Of a DNA stretch of 64,000 bases, positions 57,211 through 64,000 are shown one piece after another. Position 1 is the stretch's first letter; every line of letters begins with the position of its first letter. The notes under the pieces are model-generated. The model saw only the letters and a list, made by a program, of their open reading frames with translations. It was not told the origin of the DNA and made no database searches. Source of the stretch: Bradyrhizobium zhanjiangense (GTDB lineage Bacteria > Pseudomonadota > Alphaproteobacteria > Rhizobiales > Xanthobacteraceae); the NCBI RefSeq assembly GCF_004114935.1, contig NZ_CP022221.1:8701001-8765000 (forward strand), given 5' to 3'. Made by a program: the position numbers and the translations under genes.

Positions 57211-58239
57211 CTAATCGGCGGCCTTCATGCGGTAGTGGCTGACGCCCCATTCGGTTCCGTCGGCATAACCGAACAGGCCTGCGGTCGCGAGCAGGAACCA
57301 GCGCCAGCGACGCATCCAGAGAGCGGCCTCCTCGCCATAGACCCCGCGCAAGGAGGCCTCGATGGCGTCGCGATGCGCATCGAAATTGGCGAGCCAGTCG
57401 TTGGCGGTGCGCTGGTAATGCGTCCCGCTCCAGCACCATTCCTTCTCGATCGCAAAGATATCGTCGAATTGCCTGACGAGGTGATGGCTCGGCATCAGAC
57501 CGCTCGTGTAGACGTGCTGCGCGATCCAGTCGTCGGGATCGGCGGGGTCAAGCAGATGCGAACCGGAACGGTGGGTGACGACGTGCATGAAGAACCGCCC
57601 CTCCGGCGTGAGCCATGACCGCGCACGCGTCATCAGCTTGCGCCAGTTGCTCATCTGCTCGAACATCTCGACCGAGACGATGCGGTCGAACTGGCCCTCG
57701 GGCGCGAACACGTTCATGTCGGCCGTGACCACGCGCAGATTGAGCAATCCGCGCAGCCGCGCCTCCTCCTCGACATAGGCGCGCTGCGCCTGCGAGGTCG
57801 CGATCGCCGTCACCCGGGCGTGCGGAAACTGCCGCGCCATCCACAGGGACAGCGAGCCCCAGCCGCAGCCGAGCTCCAGGATGGCCTGGCCGTCGGCCAG
57901 ACCGGCATGCTCGACGGTCTGGCGCAGCGCCTCCTCCTCCGCCTCCTGCAAGGAGGTCGCATCGGTCTTGTAGAAACAGCACGAATATTTCCGGTTGGGG
58001 CCGAGCACCTGCGCGAAGAAGGAAGCGGGCACCTCGTCATGCCGGCCGCGGGCAGCATCCGCGTCCTCGGCGATCGGCCGCAGCATCATCCGCCCGGCGA
58101 AGGCAGCATCGTCGGCCGCCCCCAGCTTGGACAGGCGTGTCGCCGTGCGCGAGCACAGGCGCTGGATCGCGGCACGCATCACCACGTCCGGCAACGGCAC
58201 ACGTTCGGCAGTCCCGATGATCGCGGAAACGACGCTCAT
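57211..58239 (-). CDS. Cyclopropane-fatty-acyl-phospholipid synthase-like SAM methyltransferase
   Basis: 342 residues. SAM-binding motif ILELGCGWGSLSLWMA near 119-134, then VTADMNVFAPEGQFDRIVSVEMFEQM (motif with the CFA-synthase VEMFEQM near 193), and C-terminal HHLVRQFDDIFAIEKEWCWSGTHYQRTANDWLANFD as in CFA synthase relatives. The N-terminal 100 residues differ from classical CFA synthase, so another methyl acceptor is possible. Soluble; acts probably at the inner face of the membrane on unsaturated lipids. Weak ribosome site. It points away from the MotA/OmpA pair. Confidence 0.87.
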   Translation of the reverse strand: MSVVSAIIGTAERVPLPDVVMRAAIQRLCSRTATRLSKLGAADDAAFAGRMMLRPIAEDADAARGRHDEVPASFFAQVLGPNRKYSCCFYKTDATSLQEAEEEALRQTVEHAGLADGQAILELGCGWGSLSLWMARQFPHARVTAIATSQAQRAYVEEEARLRGLLNLRVVTADMNVFAPEGQFDRIVSVEMFEQMSNWRKLMTRARSWLTPEGRFFMHVVTHRSGSHLLDPADPDDWIAQHVYTSGLMPSHHLVRQFDDIFAIEKEWCWSGTHYQRTANDWLANFDAHRDAIEASLRGVYGEEAALWMRRWRWFLLATAGLFGYADGTEWGVSHYRMKAAD

Positions 58240-58389
58240 GCGGCCCCCGAATGGCGAGCTCTTGCAGACACCGGCCTATCAAAGCGCGGCTTTCGGTCCG
58301 AGTTCCCCAAGCTGTCCCCGAAATCGGCGCATCCGGCGCTTTTTTTGGGCCGGCGCTGTGCCATAGTGCGCCCGCAAGCAAGCTTCGTA

Positions 58390-59421
58390 ATGGATGATAC
58401 CGGCATGCGGTCTGGCACTTCCCGCTCCACCATGGATATTGAGTACACCAAACTGTCCTCGCCCAGCGTCTTCCTGGTGCGGATGCTGGTCTTCCTGGTG
58501 CTGTGTGCGCTGGTGGGCGTGGTGCTCTACAAGCAGATCATCCAGGCCTTCTTCGCCAATCCCGGCCTCAACGCCCTGATCGGGGCGGTGCTGTTCATCG
58601 GCATCGTGCTGACCTTCCGCCAGGTCATCCGGCTCTACCCTGAGGTGTCCTGGGTCAACAATTTCCGCATCGCCGATCCCGGCCTGGCGCCGGCCCGGCA
58701 CCCGAAGCTGCTGGCGCCGATGGCGGCGATCCTCGGCGGCGAGCGCTCGGGACGGATGTCGATCACCCAGACCACCATGCGGCATCTGCTCGATTCGATT
58801 GCGACGCGCCTGGACGAGGCCCGCGACATCTCCCGCTACATGACCGGCCTGCTCGTCTTCCTCGGCCTGCTCGGCACCTTCTGGGGCCTGATCGAGACGG
58901 TCGGCTCGGTCGGCAAGGTGATCGACGGGCTCAAGGTCGGCAGTGATTCCGGCGCCCTGTTCGACACGCTGAAAGAGGGGCTGGCCGCCCCGCTCGGCGG
59001 CATGGGCATCTCGTTCTCGAGCTCGCTGTTCGGCCTCGCCGGCTCGCTGATCCTCGGCTTCCTCGATTTGCAATCGAGCCAGGCGCAGAACCGCTTCTAC
59101 ACCGACCTCGAAGACTGGCTCGCCACCACCGTGCGCGAATATGGCAGCGGCGAAGTGGCGGTCGCTTCCAGCGGCGGTGGCGTGGCCAGCGGCGAGCTCC
59201 AGGCCGCGGTCGAACGGCTGCGCTCCGTGCTCGAGGAAGGCAGCGCCAACCGCGGCACCACCGCGGCGATGGCGAGCCTCGCCGAAGCCATCCAGGCGCT
59301 GGTTTCGCACATGCGCACCGAGCAGCAGATGATCCGCGAATGGGCCGACGGCCAGGGCGAACAGAACCGCGAGATCCGGCGCCTGTTGGAGCGCATTGCG
59401 CGCCAGCCCGAGAAGAGTTGA
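58390..59421 (+). CDS. MotA/TolQ/ExbB-type proton channel protein
   Basis: 343 residues. Four membrane segments: about 26-48 (VFLVRMLVFLVLCALVGVVLYKQII), 53-73 (LIGAVLFIGIVLTFRQVI), 141-160 (YMTGLLVFLGLLGTFWGLIETVG) and 185-215 (GMGISFSSSLFGLAGSLILGFLDL). TM3-4 match the MotA/ExbB core. A cytoplasmic C-terminal tail of about 120 residues has coiled-coil character (LAEAIQALVSHMRTEQQMIREWADG). Starts: 58390 ATG is used, though ATGs at 58405 and 58432 are possible; none has a strong ribosome site. The OmpA-domain partner gene is 157 bp downstream, with a repeat between. This is a conserved Hyphomicrobiales pair; ZorA of Zorya defence has a similar layout. Confidence 0.87.
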   Translation: MDDTGMRSGTSRSTMDIEYTKLSSPSVFLVRMLVFLVLCALVGVVLYKQIIQAFFANPGLNALIGAVLFIGIVLTFRQVIRLYPEVSWVNNFRIADPGLAPARHPKLLAPMAAILGGERSGRMSITQTTMRHLLDSIATRLDEARDISRYMTGLLVFLGLLGTFWGLIETVGSVGKVIDGLKVGSDSGALFDTLKEGLAAPLGGMGISFSSSLFGLAGSLILGFLDLQSSQAQNRFYTDLEDWLATTVREYGSGEVAVASSGGGVASGELQAAVERLRSVLEEGSANRGTTAAMASLAEAIQALVSHMRTEQQMIREWADGQGEQNREIRRLLERIARQPEKS

Positions 59422-59440
59422 GAACAGGACGAAAGATCTC

Positions 59441-59560
59441 GTGCCCCGGACGCGATGCAGCACGAAGTGATGCGTCGCTGATCCGGCGCCCATTCGACGA
59501 GTGATTCTGGGTCCCGGCTCTGCGCAGCAGTGTTACACGCTGCAGCGCGTCCGGCACACG
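59441..59560. repeat. Intergenic repeat, family C, copy 2
   Basis: GTGCCCCGGACGCGATGCAG to CTGCAGCGCGTCCGGCACAC; clear inverted ends and the central GGGTCCCGGCTCTGCGCAGC block shared with 30771-30900. Lies between the MotA-type and OmpA-domain genes, ending 19 bp before the OmpA-domain start. Confidence 0.85.
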
Positions 59561-59578
59561 AATGAAACGGAGACGATC

Positions 59579-60607
59579 ATGGCTCTTGCCCGCGGCCGCC
59601 GCAGTGAAGGCGCCTTCAACTACTGGCCCGGCTTCGTCGACGCGCTGTCGACGCTGGTGCTGTCGATCGTGTTCCTGCTGTCGGTGTTTTTGGTCGTGCA
59701 GTTCTTCCTGTCGCAGGAGGTCACCGGCAAGGACAAGGCGCTGGAGCAGCTCAACGCCAAGATCGCGCAGCTCAATGAGCTCTTATCGCTGGAGAAGCTC
59801 GGCAAGCTCTCGCTCGACGACCAGGTGTCGCAACTGAGGGCCGGCCTTGCCTCGGCCGAATCCGAACGCGACCGCATGAAGGGCCTCTATGAAGGTCTCG
59901 CCAATGCCGGCAGCGACGCGCAAGGCAAGACCGCCGAGCTCGGCAAGGCACTGGACTCCGAGAAAGCGGTCTCGGCGCGGGCGCTGGCGCAGATCGAGGT
60001 GCTGAACCAGCAGATCAGCGCGCTGCGCCGGCAATTGGCGGCGCTGGAAGAGGCGCTGGATGCCTCCGAGAAGCGCGACAAGGAATCGCAGAACCGGATC
60101 GCCGATCTCGGCGCCCGCCTGAACGTGGCGCTGGCGCAGCGCGTGCAGGAATTGTCGCGCTACCGCTCGGAGTTCTTCGGCCGCCTGCGCGCCATCCTCG
60201 GCAACCGCCCCGACATCCGCATCGTCGGCGACCGTTTCGTGTTCCAGTCCGAAGTGTTCTTCGACACCGGACAGGCGACCTTGCTGCCCGAGGGCCGCGC
60301 CGAGCTCGACACCTTGGCGACCGCGCTGATCGACCTCGACAAGAAGATCCCGAGCGAGATTCCCTGGGTGCTGCGCGTCGATGGTCACACCGACGTGCGT
60401 CCGGTCAACGGCCCGAACTTCAAGTCGAACTGGGACTTGTCCGCCGCCCGCTCCATCTCGGTGGTGCAATACCTGATCTCGCTCGGCGTGCCCGCCCAGC
60501 GCCTCGTCGCCGCCGGTTTTGGTGAATTCCAGCCGCTCGATACCGGCAACACGGAAGAGGCCTACAAGCGCAACCGCCGCATCGAGCTGAAGCTGACGGA
60601 GCGGTAG
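59579..60607 (+). CDS. Membrane-anchored OmpA-domain protein, MotB/ZorB-like
   Basis: 342 residues. One membrane segment at about 19-45 (FVDALSTLVLSIVFLLSVFLVVQFF); Asp21 at its start is placed like the proton-carrying Asp of MotB. Then a long periplasmic coiled coil (about 50-205) and a C-terminal OmpA-like peptidoglycan-binding domain (about 215-342): FVFQSEVFFDTGQATLLPEG, VDGHTDVRPV, SNWDLSAARSISVVQYL, KRNRRIELKL. With the MotA-type gene upstream it should form a proton-driven complex fixed to the cell wall. GGAGACGATC decides the start; an open frame extends left through the repeat but is not used. A GNAT gene overlaps its stop by 1 bp. Confidence 0.92.
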   Translation: MALARGRRSEGAFNYWPGFVDALSTLVLSIVFLLSVFLVVQFFLSQEVTGKDKALEQLNAKIAQLNELLSLEKLGKLSLDDQVSQLRAGLASAESERDRMKGLYEGLANAGSDAQGKTAELGKALDSEKAVSARALAQIEVLNQQISALRRQLAALEEALDASEKRDKESQNRIADLGARLNVALAQRVQELSRYRSEFFGRLRAILGNRPDIRIVGDRFVFQSEVFFDTGQATLLPEGRAELDTLATALIDLDKKIPSEIPWVLRVDGHTDVRPVNGPNFKSNWDLSAARSISVVQYLISLGVPAQRLVAAGFGEFQPLDTGNTEEAYKRNRRIELKLTER

Positions 60608-61053
60608 TGAGCGCCCTCCATCTCCGCCCCTACCGGCCCGAGGACGAAGCGGCCGCGATCGACCTCTGGCATCGCACCTGGCAGCAGGCCTATCCGCAGA
60701 TCGACTTCGCCGCCCGCCTCGATTGGTGGCGCGAGCGATGGCGCAAGGACCTGGTGCCGAAGGCCTCGATCGTCGTCGCCGAACAGGATGGCGCCCTCAC
60801 CGGCTTCGTTACCATCGATGGCGACGGCTATCTCGACCAGCTCGTGGTCGATCCCGCCCATTGGGGCTCGGATGCAGCAAGGCTGCTGGTGGATGAGGCC
60901 AAGCGCCTGTCCCCGACTGGCGTCACGCTGCTCGTCAACAAGGACAACGCGCGCGCCATCCGCTTCTATGAGCGCAACGGCTTTGCCCATGCCGGCGACG
61001 ATGTGAACCCGACCTCGGGCCGTCCGGTGCTGAAGATGGCATGGCGGGCGTGA
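60607..61053 (+). CDS. GNAT family N-acetyltransferase
   Basis: 148 residues from a GTG that overlaps the last base of the preceding stop. GNAT pattern: LRPYRPEDEAAAIDLWHRTW at the N terminus, IVVAEQDGALTGFVTIDGDGYLDQLVVDPAHWGSDAARLLVDEAKR (acetyl-CoA-binding WGxDxAxxL variant near 88-95) and KDNARAIRFYERNGF near 115-129. The acceptor is unknown. Translation is likely coupled to the OmpA-domain gene. Confidence 0.9.
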   Translation: MSALHLRPYRPEDEAAAIDLWHRTWQQAYPQIDFAARLDWWRERWRKDLVPKASIVVAEQDGALTGFVTIDGDGYLDQLVVDPAHWGSDAARLLVDEAKRLSPTGVTLLVNKDNARAIRFYERNGFAHAGDDVNPTSGRPVLKMAWRA

Positions 61054-61132
61054 GGCGTGTCACGCCTGGATCCTGCGACGTCTGTTAATCGTTGTAGCCG
61101 GAGCAGCGATGACAAGCGGGTGGAGACGATCG

Positions 61133-61339
61133 ATGAAGCTGCGCGACCTGGCCAAGGGTTCCTCGGTCTTTCTGGGCGTCATCGTCGCCGGATATCTGTC
61201 GACGACCTATGTCGACCAGCGCTTTGCGATGCAACTCGATACGAGCGGCCCTGCAGCATCGGCCTGCGTCGGCGAGGACGGCAGCTGGAAGAACTGGCCG
61301 TGGCCGAATGTGCCGACGCTCTCGCCGAAGTGCCGGTAA
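61133..61339 (+). CDS. Small membrane or secreted protein, 68 residues
   Basis: Starts MKLRDLAKGSSVFLGVIVAG then YLSTTYVDQRFAMQLDTSG: a short basic N terminus, one hydrophobic helix, then a polar tail ending SWKNWPWPNVPTLSPKC. GGAGACGATC is 8 bp before the ATG, a good ribosome site. Two Cys in the tail (ACVGEDG and PKC) could form a disulfide. I do not know a family; the clear start signal and layout argue for a real gene. It follows the GNAT gene by 79 bp. Confidence 0.65.
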   Translation: MKLRDLAKGSSVFLGVIVAGYLSTTYVDQRFAMQLDTSGPAASACVGEDGSWKNWPWPNVPTLSPKCR

Positions 61340-61377
61340 TGTCCGCTGGGACCCTGTGGTGCGCAGCTCCCTCCCCA

Positions 61378-61464
61378 CGTCATTGCGAGGAGCTCTTGCA
61401 ATGAAGCAATCCAGAGTCTCTCCGCGGAGACATTCTGGATTGCTTCGCTTCGCTCGCAATGACG
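61378..61464. repeat. Intergenic palindromic element, family D
   Basis: Long inverted repeat: CGTCATTGCGAG...GAAGCAATCCAGA and TCTGGATTGCTTCGC...CTCGCAATGACG around TCTCCGCGGAGA. A well-known type of element in Bradyrhizobium-like intergenic DNA (from memory). Confidence 0.85.
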
Positions 61465-61525
61465 AGATTGTAGAGCGTTATCGCAACACTCTCACTGTCG
61501 CGATTTTGGCAACGTTCCGAACGCC

Positions 61526-63379
<1,854 letters not shown>

Positions 63380-63575
63380 GAGATCCGACCCATTGCATTC
63401 GTTTGCTCCCAATAGGCTGGTGCAAGGGGAGTGGCAAATCCGGGATGTCCCTTAGGGGCAAGCCCGGTCACCAGCCGGCATATGGCTTGTTTTGGGGGGG
63501 GTCGTGAGGTATAGAGCCGGCCAAATCCGTCATTCGCTAGCCACCCAAGAGGCGCCCGGGCGCCGAGGAATTGCC

Positions 63576-63803
63576 ATGAAAGCCGAAATTCACCCGAACT
63601 ATCATACGATTAAGGTCGTCATGACCGACGGAACCGAGTACCTGACCCGCTCGACCTGGGGCAAGGAAGGCGACACGCTGAACCTCGACATCGACCCGAA
63701 GTCGCACCCGGCCTGGACCGGCGGCAGCGCCCAGATCATGGACCGCGGCGGCCGCGTTTCGCGCTTCCAGAAGAAGTTTTCGGGCTTTCTCAAAAAGGAT
63801 TGA
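63576..63803 (+). CDS. rpmE: 50S ribosomal protein L31
   Basis: 75 residues. [29 protein letters not shown] and the C-terminal [16 protein letters not shown] are typical of L31. There are no cysteines, so this is the zinc-free (C-minus) form, as usual in alphaproteobacteria. GAGGAATTGCC precedes the ATG; the 28-codon longer frame on the left is non-coding. A strong terminator follows directly. Confidence 0.97.
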   Translation: MKAEIHPNYHTIKVVMTDGTEYLTRSTWGKEGDTLNLDIDPKSHPAWTGGSAQIMDRGGRVSRFQKKFSGFLKKD

Positions 63804-63824
63804 TCCGGCCGCAAGGCTGCGACG

Positions 63825-63857
63825 AAAAACGCCCCTGGGAGCCCAGGGGCGTTTTTG
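63825..63857 (+). terminator. Rho-independent terminator after rpmE
   Basis: AACGCCCCTGG / CCAGGGGCGTT stem of 11 bp with a short loop, preceded by AAAA and followed by TTTTTGTTTT. Starts 22 bp after the stop. The A-run on the left could let it work in both directions. Confidence 0.92.
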
Positions 63858-63884
63858 TTTTGGGGCCCGCACGTTGCTATCAGA

Positions 63885-64000
63885 CCCGTCATCCTGAGGG
63901 GCGAGTGGCGCGATGCGAAGCATCACACCGGGAGCCTCGAAGGATGAACGGCCGAGGTGCAGCAGCCGGGCCGTCGCCCTTCGAGGCTCGCCGAAGAGGC
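63885..64000. repeat. Intergenic repeat, family E, cut by the window edge
   Basis: CCCGTCATCCTGAGGGGCGA...GGGAGCCTCGAAGGATGAACGGC, followed by CCGTCGCCCTTCGAGGCTCGCCGAAGAGGC. The GCCTCGAAGG and CCTTCGAGGC parts pair. The right end lies beyond the window. Confidence 0.75.

Noticed and set aside
58390..61339. A Zorya defence island
   Set aside because: Only ZorA/ZorB-like genes are present. No ZorC, helicase ZorD or nuclease ZorE lies within the flanks, which instead hold a lipid methyltransferase, GNAT, ABC exporter and L31. A housekeeping envelope pair is more likely.

Overview
The window looks like chromosomal DNA of a Bradyrhizobium-type alphaproteobacterium (Hyphomicrobiales). The reasons are uniformly high GC with strong third-position GC bias, several families of imperfect intergenic palindromes of the kind common in that lineage, the order zapA / 6S RNA / 5-formyl-THF cyclo-ligase, ruvCAB next to a yebC-family gene, and tkt-gap-pgk-fba together. 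The genus is an inference from remembered gene order and protein flavour; no search was run. I see no phage, integrase, transposase, CRISPR array, rRNA or tRNA. Almost all of it reads as ordinary chromosome with catabolic and transport modules.

Left part (1-13.7 kb). A minus-strand unit carries hydantoinase/oxoprolinase subunits A and B and the beginning of a TRAP-type binding protein that runs off the left edge. Next is a Tat-exported epoxide-hydrolase-like protein with an NmrA-type NAD(P)-binding protein, divergent from a TetR regulator; two near-identical 18-bp palindromes lie in the divergent promoter. Then come a class II sirtuin, a CPA2 cation/proton antiporter, an SDR dehydrogenase, an NCS2 nucleobase permease and a divergent DctA with a clear terminator.

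Middle (13.7-31.7 kb). After an ABC-F ATPase and a RidA protein comes the most coherent module: a PotABCD-like ABC importer followed by a stand-alone FAD oxidase and a three-part FAD/[2Fe-2S]/FAD dehydrogenase, all in one direction, with a divergent LysR gene. It looks like uptake and oxidation of an amine or imino/amino acid; the substrate is not readable from sequence. Small housekeeping and hypothetical genes, ruvCAB and yebC follow.

31.8-41 kb. Two soluble chemoreceptors with an unusual layout (signalling domain first, Cache-like sensor at the C terminus; one also has a PilZ-like segment), a secreted TPR protein, a YmdB-type phosphoesterase with a TTG start, 5-FTHF cyclo-ligase, a probable 6S RNA, ZapA and a DUF4164 coiled-coil protein.

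41-50.8 kb. A plus-strand central-carbon run: transketolase, GAPDH, PGK, class II aldolase, then class I aldolase, a thiamine-phosphate-synthase-like protein, a Sel1-repeat protein and an inositol-monophosphatase family enzyme.

50.9-64 kb. An RND efflux pump (permease and lipoprotein adaptor, no TolC), a LysR / secreted SRPBCC pair, a cyclopropane-synthase-like methyltransferase, a MotA/ExbB-type channel with an OmpA/MotB-type partner (ZorAB-like layout but no Zorya effector), a GNAT protein, a 68-residue membrane protein, an MsbA-like ABC exporter and ribosomal protein L31 with a strong terminator. The window ends inside another intergenic repeat.

No clearly new defence or biosynthetic system is present. 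The best leads are the reversed-layout chemoreceptor pair, the importer/oxidase module, the MotA-OmpA envelope pair, the twin-operator TetR locus and several small ORFs missed by length cut-offs.
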